A stretch of 64,000 nt of DNA from NCBI GenBank assembly GCA_013396755.1, contig VWZF01002437.1, positions 496,001 through 560,000 on the forward strand, written 5' to 3'. Shown piece by piece: positions 52,301-63,700 of the stretch. Position 1 is the first letter of the stretch; each line of letters starts with the position of its first letter. The notes beneath the pieces are model-generated. The model was not told the origin of the DNA. It made no database searches and saw only the letters and a program-made list of their open reading frames with translations. A program made the position numbers and the translations under genes. Source of the stretch: Sclerurus mexicanus. Its lineage: Eukaryota > Chordata > Aves > Passeriformes > Furnariidae.

Positions 52301-54450
52301 AGTATTACATGCAGTCATCTGGTGTTTCTGGCTCCCAGGTATGTATGGAACCTTTAATAGGGTTTGACCTTACCCAGTGCATACTGACTGAGCAGTGTTT
52401 TCTCTCAACACAATATCTAAACAAATAAAAATAAGAATGTTTGTTTTCAGCTGCAAGCTTTGGATATTTTTTGCAGGTTCTAATGATTTTAGTTTTTGTG
52501 TGTTCAGTTCCTTTTGATCAAGCCCATCCTGGGCTTTGAGTTGCACATAAAGTTAAAAGTTCTACCTGCCAGGGCTTTGTATAGTGGGTCAAAGAAAGCA
52601 AAAAACCAAGGGAGTACAATTTCTGGTTAAGATTTTGCCCTCCCCTATCTACTCAGGGATAACAGTCAACATGGAAATGCTGCCATGAAAGAATTGCCAT
52701 TTTTAACTTCAGTAATTTAAATTAAAGAAAATAAGAAGTTTTGACAGGCTGTCTTAAAGTTCTGAAGTTAGATATTAAATAGCAAATTTTCTTGTATTTT
52801 ATTTCTAATATACCTTTATTTAACTTCCTAGGTTTATCCAGGGCAAACTCAGAGTAATGCATACTTGGTGGCAGGGAGTGCACAGATGGGCCATATTCAA
52901 GGTTACAGTCTTCCTCCTGAACAGCTCCCTTCTCTCAGCCAAGGCACAGTTACTCCATCTGCCAGCTCAGTACTGCCTGGTCAGCCTGCACAGACGTCTT
53001 ACACAAAGTAAATATTTTCCTGTTGAAGTTTAAATGAATTTAAACATAAAGGACTACAGATATATTTAAAGGAGATTTTTTTTTTCCTTACAGAAGTATA
53101 ATTACAAATGTAACTGAAAGATACTTTAGTGCAATTATTTCCAGCGTGCTTTTTATTGGTGTCATGCATTTGGTAAAAATGCCTGTCCAACTTCTAAATT
53201 TTCTGTTGTTTTTATCATTTTCTCTAGTTTTTAATTTTATATATGTTAAATATGTAATTTATATACCTCTATATTTCTTTTATATTAAAAATAGAGACAA
53301 TTATATAGACATGACTTAGTGGTAGTAGTAGTGACCTTTAATATATATTTAATGATGAAGATTATCTGCTGCTCTGGCTAGCTTAGCTGAATTTCTGAGC
53401 GCGTTTATTCTACTGTTCTTTTCTCAAATATCTTCCCATGGAAGAAGAGGAGAATTCTGCTCATTTTGGAAAAGAAGTGAATGGACTATGAATACTTACT
53501 AAAGCTTATGCAGCTTGCCCATATAAGGGAGTTGCAAGAGGCTTTCTACATTGAGTAGATGGCCAAAGATGTTAAGTTTGGTTAAGCTACCTATATGGTG
53601 AACAAATTTTGAATTGGCTTTAGGAAAGGATTAGGGGATTTTGGTTTTTTTGAGTTTTGGTTTGTTGGTTTTTTTTTTTTTTTTTTTTACTCTCTGTGTA
53701 AAGTAATTTTATTTTATAAAGTTAGGAGAGACATCCGTCTTGAGTCATTAATGTATTTGTTAGTTTCTGTCCCTCAAAGTTACTTATTTGGGATAGTAAG
53801 GCATACATTGACAAAGCAAGTTTCTACATACTTCACCTGACTTGTTTTGCTGTTTAAAACAGTTGGCTGGGTTTTTAAAAACAGTTTGGTTGGGGTTTCG
53901 TTTTGTTCATTAACAAAATTGAAGACAGATGTCATTCCAAGTTGCACCTTAAAATAAAACAAAATTACAGATTTATGGTCTAATTTTAAATCCATAGGAG
54001 GTGTCTTATATGTGTTTAAATCTGAGGAGTGTGTTTGAGTTTTAATGGGAATACTCATTGGCTACTGTTTTAAACACAGAAGGTGTCCTGAATTAAGAAA
54101 TTTTTGTGTGTATATATAGAACAACTGAAGAAGCAATAAAGTTTTGTGGTTCTGTTGGTAAATTGTTTGTAAGTTTAACTTCAATTTTTTTTTTTTTCAG
54201 TGCAATGGTTGGTTCTGTTGCTGGAAGTACTTACTCTAACCAGGCTTCAGTGTATAGTCCCCCACCTGCTACTGTTGATGTTGCTGCTTATCAGAATGCT
54301 GGAACTAATATGTCCCAGGTGCCAAACTATAACTTGCCATCTGCAGCTCTGCCACAGACAGCAGGCAGTCAGCAGGCACCCCCACAACAACCACAGCCTC
54401 CACCACCTCAACAGCCACAGCATAGTTACTCCCAGAAGGCTCTGCTATAG
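37248..54450 (+). CDS. STAM: Signal transducing adaptor molecule STAM (coding exons 2-14; exon 1 not in the sequence)
   Basis: STAM pairs with HRS (HGS) to form ESCRT-0 on early endosomes, where it binds ubiquitinated receptors and recruits the deubiquitinases USP8 and AMSH. Thirteen exons join in one open frame of 531 residues plus stop; with the 13 residues expected from exon 1 the protein is 544 long, close to mammalian STAM (about 540). Domains in that numbering: VHS about 14-145, UIM about 171-190 ([16 protein letters not shown]), SH3 about 213-271 ([21 protein letters not shown]), coiled-coil GAT-like HRS-binding core about 305-380, then a Tyr/Gln/Pro-rich tail ending SYSQKALL. Trp26 and Leu30, the VHS ubiquitin contacts, are present. 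The phrases [17 protein letters not shown] and [12 protein letters not shown] identify STAM and not STAM2. No break is seen. Confidence 0.96.
37601..38780 (-). mobile_element. Diverged CR1-type LINE, antisense to STAM
   Basis: The right part reads on the minus strand as CR1 reverse-transcriptase ORF C-terminal sequence ([20 protein letters not shown] is plain). The left end carries the 3' UTR complement ('catctagtccaaccccccag'). Sequence right of 38350 matches the upstream CR1 coding region in style only. Frameshifts and indels show it is old and dead. The element sits inside STAM intron 2. Confidence 0.8.
40885..40981 (+). mobile_element. CR1 LINE 3' tail fragment
   Basis: Short copy with 'ggggctgtcctgtacagggc', 'ggactttgatgatc' and 'ccttccaactcaggatattc', ending in 'tatgattctat'. 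About 100 bases, sense to STAM. Confidence 0.9.
43382..43457 (+). CDS. STAM: STAM exon 3 (VHS domain)
   Basis: It encodes (G)[20 protein letters not shown] and MQALT, residues about 42-67, part of the VHS helical bundle. The acceptor is 'tttttag', the donor 'gtgggt'. Intron 2 before it is about 6 kb. Confidence 0.96.
43540..43635 (+). CDS. STAM: STAM exon 4 (VHS domain)
   Basis: It encodes [20 protein letters not shown] and [12 protein letters not shown], residues about 68-99. Phase 0 at both ends. Only 82 bases separate it from exon 3. Confidence 0.97.
44157..44303 (+). CDS. STAM: STAM exon 5 (end of the VHS domain)
   Basis: It encodes [20 protein letters not shown] and [20 protein letters not shown], then VTFPAIGSQ, residues about 100-148. 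It closes the VHS fold. Borders are 'catgcag' and 'gtacat'. Confidence 0.97.
44549..44639 (+). CDS. STAM: STAM exon 6 (linker and start of UIM)
   Basis: It encodes [20 protein letters not shown] and [10 protein letters not shown], residues about 149-178. The acidic EEED begins the ubiquitin-interacting motif that continues in exon 7. Confidence 0.96.
44640..46495 (+). other. STAM: STAM intron 6
   Basis: It contains a perfect 24-bp AT palindrome (45478-45501) and a CR1 fragment at about 45825-46054. Confidence 0.7.
45825..46054 (+). mobile_element. CR1 LINE 3' fragment
   Basis: A sense-oriented copy with 'aaccaagcactggcacaggt', then 'gcttgaacaggggattggac' and 'atgacctccagaggtgtctt', ending 'attctctgattctgtga'. 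It creates part of an open frame at 45614-46054 that is not a gene. Confidence 0.88.
46496..46688 (+). CDS. STAM: STAM exon 7 (UIM and first half of SH3)
   Basis: It starts with [12 protein letters not shown], the core of the ubiquitin-interacting motif (Ala and Ser at the usual positions), runs through a Ser/Thr/Leu linker, and ends in the first half of the SH3 domain ([20 protein letters not shown], then GELITILDD). The acidic RT loop AAEDNE is intact. Confidence 0.97.
47023..47117 (+). CDS. STAM: STAM exon 8 (second half of SH3)
   Basis: It encodes (S)[20 protein letters not shown] and [11 protein letters not shown]. The paired Trp of NWWKG and the PSNFV strand are the ligand-groove residues of an SH3; in this family the domain binds USP8 and AMSH. 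Confidence 0.97.
47118..49809 (+). other. STAM: STAM introns 8 and 9 (around exon 9 at 48259-48347)
   Basis: Unique AT-rich sequence. A short direct duplication of 'aagaaaattgttt' occurs at about 48077-48104, and a T-run at about 48790-48805. No repeat family recognised. Confidence 0.6.
48259..48347 (+). CDS. STAM: STAM exon 9
   Basis: It encodes (M)[20 protein letters not shown] and EPEPVYIDE, residues about 275-304, an acidic linker between the SH3 and the HRS-binding core. The motif [19 protein letters not shown] separates STAM from STAM2. Confidence 0.96.
49810..49897 (+). CDS. STAM: STAM exon 10 (start of the HRS-binding core)
   Basis: It encodes [20 protein letters not shown] and DLPELLHLE, residues about 305-333. 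Heptad-like Leu and Met spacing marks the start of the coiled-coil segment that pairs with HRS. Confidence 0.96.
49898..51794 (+). other. STAM: STAM intron 10
   Basis: About 1.9 kb of unique sequence with no recognised exon or repeat. Short open frames near 51075-51412 resemble nothing known to me. Confidence 0.6.
51795..51849 (+). CDS. STAM: STAM exon 11 (HRS-binding core)
   Basis: It encodes (A)[18 protein letters not shown] in 55 bases, residues about 334-351. Acceptor 'ttctag', donor 'gtaaaa'. Confidence 0.96.
52185..52338 (+). CDS. STAM: STAM exon 12 (end of the core)
   Basis: It encodes [20 protein letters not shown] and [20 protein letters not shown], then [11 protein letters not shown], residues about 352-403. 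The helical core ends here and the Tyr-rich tail begins. Confidence 0.97.
52832..53007 (+). CDS. STAM: STAM exon 13 (C-terminal tail)
   Basis: It encodes [20 protein letters not shown] and [18 protein letters not shown], then a Ser/Pro/Gln-rich run to AQTSYT(N), residues about 404-462. This part diverges more from mammals than the folded domains, as expected for a disordered tail. Confidence 0.94.
53008..54200 (+). other. STAM: STAM intron 13
   Basis: About 1.2 kb, with a run of 20 T at 53669-53688 and a strong polypyrimidine tract directly before exon 14. Confidence 0.65.
54201..54450 (+). CDS. STAM: STAM exon 14, coding part (tail and stop)
   Basis: It encodes (N)[20 protein letters not shown] through [14 protein letters not shown] and a Gln/Pro run, to HSYSQKALL and TAG at 54448-54450. 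The SQKALL end is characteristic of STAM. The open frame extends upstream into the intron, but the acceptor 'tttttttcag' at 54200 and the joined frame fix the border. Confidence 0.96.
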
Positions 54451-57400
54451 GATCCAGGACTTCTGATTCCTAATCTTCTTTAACCTCTGCTAAAGGCAGT
54501 TGGTGATTCTGAGTTTCTTCCTTTAATCTCTTAAACTTTGTTTATCCTCAGCTTAATAAGAATCTCTCTTGGTGAACAAGTTCAATTTGCACTGACTTTT
54601 TAGGATTTTTTTTTTTTAATTTTCCGGAGGAACTGATATATTTAGGAATTTTACTTCCTTTTAAAATGCCTAAAAATTGGTACAAGATTATTTATGTATG
54701 GTAAAATTGGCTAGTCTGTGAAAACTCAACATCTGCAAACTGTTGTGGCATATATGTTATGTACATACAGTGTGTGATTGCAGTAGTGCCTGTTTCGTAT
54801 AGCTATGGTGGTCGTATGAATATATTTAACACAATGTTTAAAAATAATTTACTTTACTATTTTATTTTAATCATGAACTGACAACCGTATTTCATAGTTT
54901 TGTCTAGTTTTAAGACAGATGTGATGTCTTTTTCCAATGCAGGAAAAGCAGTAATTCCGCATATCATGGTTACAGTTACAAGCTAGGGTTTATATATGAA
55001 TTTACAAACTTATCTGAGTCTAGGTTTCACTACTTCTTGAATTGAACACAAGTGTATCATGACTATTAGCTTATCTACCAAAGTAAACTTGTTAACTAGT
55101 AAGTGATTTGGGGGTATAACAGCAAATTATGATTCTGCTTTGGAATAATTAATAACTTAAAACTACTATTCGGAGGCTGCTAAACATATCATGGGACCAT
55201 GCAACAGATCAGGATCTTGCATTTTATCATGAAAAGCATGTAATTTATTTTTTTTCAAGTTGTTTTTTACAACGGGAACCAGGACTGTATTCTCTGTGTG
55301 TTGGTAGAGATTACACCAAAGAAAGACAGAGGAATTGAGTTGGAAGAGAAACAATGGAGTTTTAAACTGGAACACACAACATGAATTACACTATTTTATT
55401 CGAGTCTTCTTAATTAGAACATGGAGAATTATGGACATTTAAATCACTTTGCTGAACAAACCTTCAGGGCTTTGTTTTATCTCTTGTGGCCTTGCTTAGC
55501 AATTTGTTCTGTTTACTGTTCTAACACAAACACTTCTGCCTTAAATGTCTGTTTCAATTATCAATTGTACCATTTGAATTTATTAGCCCTTCTATAGTAT
55601 CAGTAGTTTATGAAGCGTCTCATTTTAATCCACTTTCAGGTTACTTTGAATTCTCTTCTGCAGCATCACACATTAGCCTGTTTTAAACCCTTGTGTTCCT
55701 CAGTAACCTTGACAGCTGGCTCTTTGAGGCATTATATTTTCTCTCTGTGGCCGAGATGCTGCAAAAGAAACATGGTAATGGAAGGCAGTATTTTAGGTGT
55801 TCTGAATTTCTTGTACAAAGACTGTTGTTACTTTGCATTTGTATTCAATCTAGTAATGCATCCTGGTTTTGTCTTTTCCAGCTACTCTAATTCCTTAGAG
55901 CAATACTAGATGGCTTCAACATCAAATCTGTGTTTTGAGTCTTGTTAGAGTGTATGTCAGATATTGTTTGCTTTTGTGAACTATATTTTAGTGTGATGCT
56001 TCTGGAATTAAATGTTTCAATTGTACATTATACTATAAAATGACCCTGGTTATCCTATACACTCTTGCATCTGTTCACAGTTACCTAACATGCCCTTGTT
56101 TCACTGTTTTAATTGACACTGGTGTTTTGCCAGATGCTTTCAGATGACTACTTTGCAAAACTTTTCACTGGGGTGGTTACAGAACAATGTCCATAGCTGC
56201 TCTGTTCCAGTTGGGGAGGCTCTAGCCAGCTGGTTGTTCTAATACTAGTATTTTCACTTTTTTTTTTCCTCTAGAATTCTTGAGCATCCTCACAAATGGT
56301 CATTGATTACTTCAGCACTTGGTGTCATCAGAAAAGCCTATGGAATTTGAAAAGAAATACTAAAGAAAAAATAATAATCCAAGATATTTTGTTGTAGATA
56401 GTTTTTTATGGATTAAAGGGGTGATGACTTTAGAAAAGGCATGTAGTATAATTTAGATAGTGTTCTCTATATGCATTTGGTATCTTATTCCAAAATCAGA
56501 TATACAGTGTGTATAGAAATGTATCATTTATATACAGAAGTGAAAATAAGTTTTTATTCTATAGTTCTTAGTCCCTAATTCAAGGAGAAGCTTGAAGCAT
56601 CAAGATAGTCTGGCTGACATTGGCTATTGTATTCTTAGGTTTTCACATATTGTGTCACGTATTCCCTAACAAGGGCCTTTGGAACTTCTGAACAGAAATG
56701 ACCTGGCAAAATTACTTTTTGTTACTAATTTGTCATTGTTTTTAAAATTTTTGAAGTCTTTCCTTGACATACAGAAATGCTTTTTCCTGGTTTCTATTTT
56801 TGATCATTGAAATCTTATGTGTCTCTAAAGTTTTTCTGCCTTTCCAACTTGCTTATTTTAGGCATCAGTCCATGTTTACAAAAATCAAAATCACTTTTCA
56901 ATTATATTCATCATGGCAAAAAAAACCCCCACTTGCTAAAATTCAATGCTCCTCTAAATTCAATATAATGAAAGTTAATATATATACTGATGTACAATGA
57001 AAGTGAACATAAGATGCACACTTTCTATTTTCCTTCCTGCCTTTATTAAAGTCACTGCTCTAAGGTAAAAGACTGGGAATTTTAATTGACTTTGAATCAG
57101 AATTCGTTGTCTACAGCTGGTGTAGTAGATCACTGTATTTTTAGGTTCAGTCTTAGCATTTCTGTTGCAACCTACATTTTTCATTTCATATACAGTTTTC
57201 AGATTAAATTGAATTTGGAGCTATATTGCTTGATGTTGATTTTTCTCATCAGAAAAGATAATTTTGTCTTCTTACTTGGTTGTGTCCTGTATGCTTGATA
57301 CTCTAAAGTGATGTCTTCTCCTACCTTGCTAGATGCTGTCATTGCATGAATTCCTTCAGTCATCCTCTTGTATCCTCTGTGATAACTTAGAAATTATATG

Positions 57401-59390
57401 TCAGTTCACCTCCTCTCTGTGCATTTGGTATCACGAAGCTGGAGGTGCCATTGCTGGTGCTTCTCTGCCATGATTTATTCTCGGATTCCTCATTTATGCA
57501 TTGTTTTGACAAAGTTCACATGTGTTCTACCTTACTATGATATTGAACATGGAAATGTGCATGAATGGGGGAAAATAAATGTACAGCTGCTGGGTGGAAA
57601 AGCTTTTGAGCAATTAAGTGTCAGAAGGTTAAGCTATTTGAAAGCTAAGGATCCCTGGAAATGTTATTCATGTTCCAATAGGAGACCTAATTTAAAATGC
57701 CTTGTTTCTTTACAAGAAAACTGTCAATGTAAGGCTAAAATGATTTCAAAATATTTTGTATAACTCTTTGTCACTTAACCCTTTATTAAGGAATACAAAA
57801 ATGATAATTAATTTCAGAAGGTGTATTTCTGTGGCTTGGGTAGCCTGAACTGGAGCAAATTCTGGAAAGTGCCTTCTGTGCATTCCACTTCTATAAGCGA
57901 AACTTTTTTACCCCTGTGTATCATCTCAATTTATGTGGGCATGATAAAGGTGTTAAGATTTACTATAAAACATCCCAGGAAAAACACTGAGGCAGTGTGT
58001 TAAAATTTGCTGTACTGATATCATGACAGTCTGTTCCAGAGTGTGCAGCTGCAGGAACAGTCACAACATATTTTCTCACCTCTGTTTAGTAACTGGTACT
58101 GGTGTAGAAGTGTATTTAATGTCATGGGCCAAAGCACATACAGGCAGTAGTAAAACAGCAGCAAAAAAGGAGCAAAATACAAGAATTACTGCAGGCTTCT
58201 CAAGAAATGTGGGGTAGCATGCTGCCCTCGTGGTACAGTTACTGTTCCTGAATTTTGAGGCAGGGGGAACTGAAATGCATTTGAACTTCAGAAAATTCTA
58301 CCACATTGAAAATTATTAGATGTAACAAAGGAGATAGATTTGCTTTTAATACCATGTACATATTTCGCTGATTAAATCTAGGCTGCTATTATAGTTCTCT
58401 GATTTCATTTAGATGGCAGGAACATCAGATTTACACTGGAGAACTGCTTAATACCTCATTCTCCAATTTATTTTTCTTTTTTAGTGTTTTCTCTGATATC
58501 ACTTACTTGATTTGTTACTCATATTTCAGATATCTGTGCAGTCTTTACATATAAGGGTCTTACCTTATTTCCTCTCTGCTGGGTTTCACAGACTGAATGA
58601 AAAAGGACATCTCTAATTACAGCAGCTACACTGGCACTTTGAATTACACAACTGCAGCTTCCTTTGGAGAAGATGCATGTATCTATTTTGAAGAACAAGG
58701 GAGTATAATTTTTCCAGTTAAAAACTGGGAGGAGATATTTTTAAAGAAAAAGGTAGAGTAAAAGTTACAAAACCCCTCCATTGCTCACAGCAGGCAGAAT
58801 CATTTTTTACTCTGTTACTCAATCTTAAAGCTGACCAACTCCACACTACAGCTACTCCTCTCTCATTTTCAGCTGCAATGAAGAATATTGACCTTCATAC
58901 ACAGACTGTCCAACACCATAGGAGAACATGGAGAAGGCCTTGACATTTGAACTTTTTGCTTCACTATGTAAAAACCACTATGTACATTTTTGAAGCCTTG
59001 TTTCTTAAATTAGGATGGTTGTGTTTAAAAACATTCCATTTGCTACTATGTAAAATTGCAGATCTGAAGTTCCCTTTTCATGCTGCTGCCTTGGCAAAAA
59101 GGTGGTAGGGGCTTTTTTTCTTCTATCCTGCATGTCCTTCTGGAATCCAAATAATTTTTGTCTTTGTCATGAAAAAGAAACCTGCTGCAGTCTGCTTTGG
59201 TTTTAATAAAGTGTACACAGTAGCAAAGTGCATTTTTGTTTGGCTTTGTTTTGATGCTCCCTTTGATGTTGGTATATGTATATATTTAGATATACTGCAC
59301 TGTTGTACAAGAATTGTTTTAGTAAATAACACTATTTGTAAAAACTGTTAATTGTTTTTGGTATGAATGCAAAATATTAAAGTTGGAGTA
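54451..59390 (+). other. STAM: Probable STAM 3' UTR
   Basis: After the stop the sequence stays AT-rich, without recognisable repeats for almost 5 kb, with scattered ATTTA words and several poly(A) signals: AATAAA at 57574-57579 and 59205-59210 and ATTAAA near 59375. The lack of repeats fits a long conserved 3' UTR. The true end cannot be fixed from sequence alone; a shorter form ending upstream is possible. Confidence 0.5.
59205..59210 (+). terminator. Candidate distal STAM poly(A) signal AATAAA
   Basis: The word occurs in 'ttttaataaagtgtacac', 4.75 kb past the stop, followed by GT-rich sequence. It could end the longest STAM transcript. Confidence 0.35.
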
Positions 59391-62300
59391 TTTAGTTCAT
59401 TACGTTGCAAAGTCAATTTATAAATTTCATGGAAGAAAGGGACTTCCTTTGCTTGAAGGACTTGGAGATACAATAAGCAAGGTCTGTTAGAAGTACTTAG
59501 CTCAAATTTTCTGATTTCAGGTGGGATGGAGGTGGGTTTTTGGTTTTTCTGGTTGGGAAGTTGTGTGTGTTTGGGGGGGGGGGGGTTGTATCATGCTTAC
59601 ACATAGATTACATTATTTTTACTTTAAAATCTGTTATTAACTTCCTTCAGCTAAATTCAAATAATACATTGTATATCTTATTTCAAGAATGCTACCTGTC
59701 CTCTTTTGGTAAATACAGCATGAATATTTTAAAGGGATCATAAAGAACAAATGAAAACATTTGTACTGTCTAATGCATATATTTGGTTACATGTCGATAA
59801 GCAGATACTATGGTAGCTTGACAGTTGATTTACACAGTCAACTGACAGTTAATTCTATTTCTTGTGATAGTAACACAAAGTAGCATAGAAGTTGGTGGTT
59901 TATGTGAAAGGAGCTGAAGATCAGGCTAAAACGTGGTTCATGAGTACTAAAACGCTTAAAATGTTGTCACAATTGAAACTTAATAGACTTGACAGCTGTA
60001 TGCCGTGTTCTTAAAGCACTGTTATGCATAGATTTCTTGCTTAAACCAATGTAAGCATCTCAGATCACTGGGATTTTGGGAGCAGTGGGCAGCAGTATCA
60101 GTTTGACCTGTTCTTGGGCTCTCTTCCTAGAAATGTGAGCTAAACCCCTTAGGTAAACAGGTTGTGTGGGCTGTGTGTTCATTCAGTATGATAATTTTTG
60201 TCTTTCAAGAGAATATTTAGTTGACATAATTAAAAATCCTACAGATTATGTAGAAACAAAACAGGTTGTTTTTTTTTTAACAGGGAGTGGGTATTAATAC
60301 TGAGTTTACTGCCCCTTTCTTTTGGATGGAAAGTATTTCTGTTGAGATGCCTATGATGAAAATATAGTTTGAGAATTTGTTCTATAGTATTTAAAGTTTT
60401 TTGTAAAATCTGCTGCCATGAATCTGGGCAAGAGGTAGAATAAGCATCAATCTGTAATTAAGGGGATGAAACCAATTATCTTCACTTAAACTTTTGGATC
60501 TTTCTTCAAGACACTCATGTCATATCCCATTACGAACCTGGGGACCTTAATGAATTGTCTTACTACACTAGCTACTTTTCAAAATCTTATTCAGCTCTGT
60601 TATAGGATAGAATTTTATCTCTCACAATATTTGTAAATTTAAATTACCTGGATAATTTTAATTCAAGGCTGTTTGGGTTGATACTGATTGGGATCTGTTT
60701 TATGTGGGAAATGAGAATTAGGCCATTATGAGAGAACCTGTGAAGAAACTTCCACTGATTAAGGTTGTGAGTACACATGGGCAACAAGCAATAATGCAGC
60801 TAACCAACTGGGGCTAAAAAAGGCAAAGATGTATTTCAAGTTGTAGGTTTAGAGCATCTTTAAAGTACAATCTCTTTGTTGGAATATAAGGAATGTAGTG
60901 ATTGTAACACTTCATATTTTGCTTTGACTTTTCTTAACCCTGTTAAACATGAGTTTTGAGTCCTTATGCATGCACCTTTGATCTCTAAAAAACAGTGTTT
61001 ATGCCCCCCATCCCCAGGACTGGTGACATCTCCTACCTTAGCAGTTGTACTTTGAACCCTCATAGAGGTGCAGAATCCAGCAGGAACATGCTGGGTGGTT
61101 GGTAGAGCCTGTCACCAGTGGGACACTGCACAGTAGAACAAACCCATTCACTGGTCAGTGTCTCTATTTATCCCTTTCTGGCTACAGGAAGCACACATAT
61201 CAAAAAATGGAACCCTTCATTGTATCCATGCTTGGACCACTCAGTTTTACTCTAGAACAGTTTTCTAAGTTTGATTTAGTAATAAGGAAATAAGCCTGCC
61301 CTGACTGCTACAGAAATCACACGGATCTATTTCTAGCCAGTTGTGATGTCTCACCCCTGTTGACTTATGCATTCTCAGGTATTTGTGGATTATGCAGACA
61401 TATTTTATTTTGCAGCCTGTGTCAGACCATCCCGATTTACTGTGCTTCACAAAGGAGAGCGAACATTTGGATCCCTTGGTTTTAATGGCTTTTAGACTTG
61501 TGAAATGTTCTCCAAATTAGGCTTTTTCTTTCCCTGGTAACAGGGTCTCATAGCTAATGCTGAGGAATTGTGGTGAAGTTAAGCAAACCCTGCAGCAAAA
61601 ATCATGTGGCCGGAGGAATACAGGTAAAATAATGATTTTCATAGAAATATGTTGTCTTATATAAGAACAAATGGAAGTCTTGGCTGAGCGTAGGACAGAG
61701 AAGTCATGGTTCTCTGAACCTCTGTATGAACACAGAGTCAGCACAAAGCACTCCACTGAAATGTGCTATTGAAACTTTCAAATAGGTTGTTTGGGTTTGT
61801 TTATTCCCAGAGAAATGCGAGGTGGTGTCTAAAAGACTCTTCTTAGGGGTGTTTTTGCTCAGAGGGCCCTCTTTCCTCCTTTTCTACTGAGGAAAAACAA
61901 ATAGTGAAGAATTTTTTGAATTAATGGAGTCCACAATCTCACTTTGTAACGTATTTCTTGCAGCTTCTGTGGAATCACGATTTACATTATCTGATTTTGT
62001 GGATAATGACACTCAAGTAGGATATAGCATTAGTAATATTTAAAACTCCTACTCACTTAACCGTAAAGTAGGTAATTTTAATTTAATAGTTTATTTTAGT
62101 AAGCTTGTTCTCTCAAAACAGACATGCTTTCTACTCTTGAGCACTTCTTATCTTCCGGATAATCAAGGTTTCCTGTAAGTGGTAGCTGTTCTTTCCAAGG
62201 TTTCAGAGTCCCTCTGATCACTTCATGGGGCAGCTATTTCTCCTACTTGCTCAAATGATTTCCTAACTGCCTCTTGCAAGAACTAGAGTCCCTTGAATTT

Positions 62301-63120
62301 GTCCCTCCCTGAGGCTCAAATTGGCACCAGATTTGTACCTCAGATTTCTTTATTCAGGACAGATGGCAGGTAGTAAGCAATCAATTGTATATCTGTGAAT
62401 AGTACTGACCTGAGCAGCATTCAGTGGGATCCTGTACTGCAGCAGCAATGCAAAGAATCCAAATCTCAGCTCTTCTGGAAACATATTAAATCGGTTCCAT
62501 GTAGTATATGTATTTTCTAACAGTTACCTCCTTTCTTATGCTTTCTCATACTTGATCCTTACAGTAAGCTTGCCCACAAATACTAGTGGTTAGTTAATCA
62601 TAATCCTAATTAATTCTATCTATCTATCTAATCTATCTTTGAATGTTTCCACCCTGCAGTTTGTCCTTCCACAGTAATACAGGTGTCTTATGGAGTCTTT
62701 TACCTTGTTTTCTGAGATGAAGACAGTCCTGATCTGTAACCTCTGAAGTATTATCTCCCTCATCACTGGCTCAGTCACACAACTGCTGTAACTGGGCTTT
62801 GTATTTTTCATATTTTTGCCGTGGTCCTTAGGGTATTCTTTACATAGCACTTTGCCATTAACTTTGCATCATTGTTTTCTGGCTTTATTTTCTGTTTGTT
62901 CATGGTACAATTTCACAAGGAAATTGGCCAGATATCAACCCAGCACCTCTGTTCTTGTGGACCAAATTTTGGTTCCAAATGGTTTAATGATACATGCTGA
63001 TAGTTGCATTCTACTTGCTAATTTTATTCATTGCAGGTTTAAGAAACACAATTAATGCAGTATGTGAGGCAAGTCCATCGTAAACTGTGGGTTTGCCACA
63101 CAGTGTGTGTTGCTTTTAAA
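59391..63120. other. Downstream flank, no gene recognised
   Basis: It holds a run of 13 G at 59573-59585 and a short TCTA repeat at about 62617-62632. No exon resembling the neighbours expected from synteny (TMEM236, MRC1) is seen. Confidence 0.55.
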
Positions 63121-63700
63121 AATCATAGAATCATAGAATAGCCTGAGTTGGAAGTGACCTTAAAGATCATCTATTTCCAAACCCCCTGCAGGGACACCTT
63201 TCCACAGACCAGTTTGCTCTGAGCCCTGTCCAACCTGGCCTTGGATGCTTCTAGGGATGGGGCATCTACAGCTTTTCTGGAAGATATATTCCAGTGCTTC
63301 ACCACCCCCACAGTAAAGAATTTCTAATATCCAATCTATACTACTCTTTTTCAGTCTGAAGCCATTCCCCCTTGTCCTGTCATTACATGCTCTTTTAAAT
63401 AGTCTCCGTCTTTCTTGTAGACTCCTTTCAGGTACTGGAAGGCCACAATTAGGTCACTTCAGAGCCTTCTCTTTTCCAGGCTGAACAATCCCAATTCTCT
63501 CAGCCTTCCCTCATAGGAGAGGTGCTCCACCCCTCTAATTAACTGATGGCTCTTCTCTGGACTTGCTCCAACCAGTCGATGTCCCTCCTGTGCTGGGGAC
63601 CCCAGAGCTGGATGCAGTGCTCCAGGTGGGGTCTCACTAGGGTGGAGGAGAGGGTCAGAAACACCTCCCGTGACCTGCTGCCCACACTGCTTTTGATGCA
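63121..63700 (-). mobile_element. CR1 LINE 3' fragment
   Basis: On the plus strand it opens with 'aatcatagaatcatagaata', the complement of the CR1 octamer tail. On the minus strand it then gives ORF2 C-terminal sequence including IRGVEHLSYEGRLRELGLFS and LEKRRL. It is the least degraded CR1 in the window, with a complete 3' end. Confidence 0.95.

Noticed and set aside
52339..52428. Extension of the STAM exon 12 frame past its donor
   Set aside because: The gtatgt donor at 52339 and the clean join to exon 13 show this is intron read-through, though an alternative short STAM ending here cannot be excluded.
54106..54200. Open frame and ATG upstream of STAM exon 14
   Set aside because: This is intron sequence reading into the exon by chance; the splice acceptor at 54200 and continuity with exon 13 set the true border.
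62617..62632. TCTA tetranucleotide repeat
   Set aside because: Only about four units, too short to be notable.
59391..63120. Exons of TMEM236 or MRC1 expected downstream by synteny
   Set aside because: No matching protein sequence is seen in any frame, so these genes, if present, lie beyond the window.
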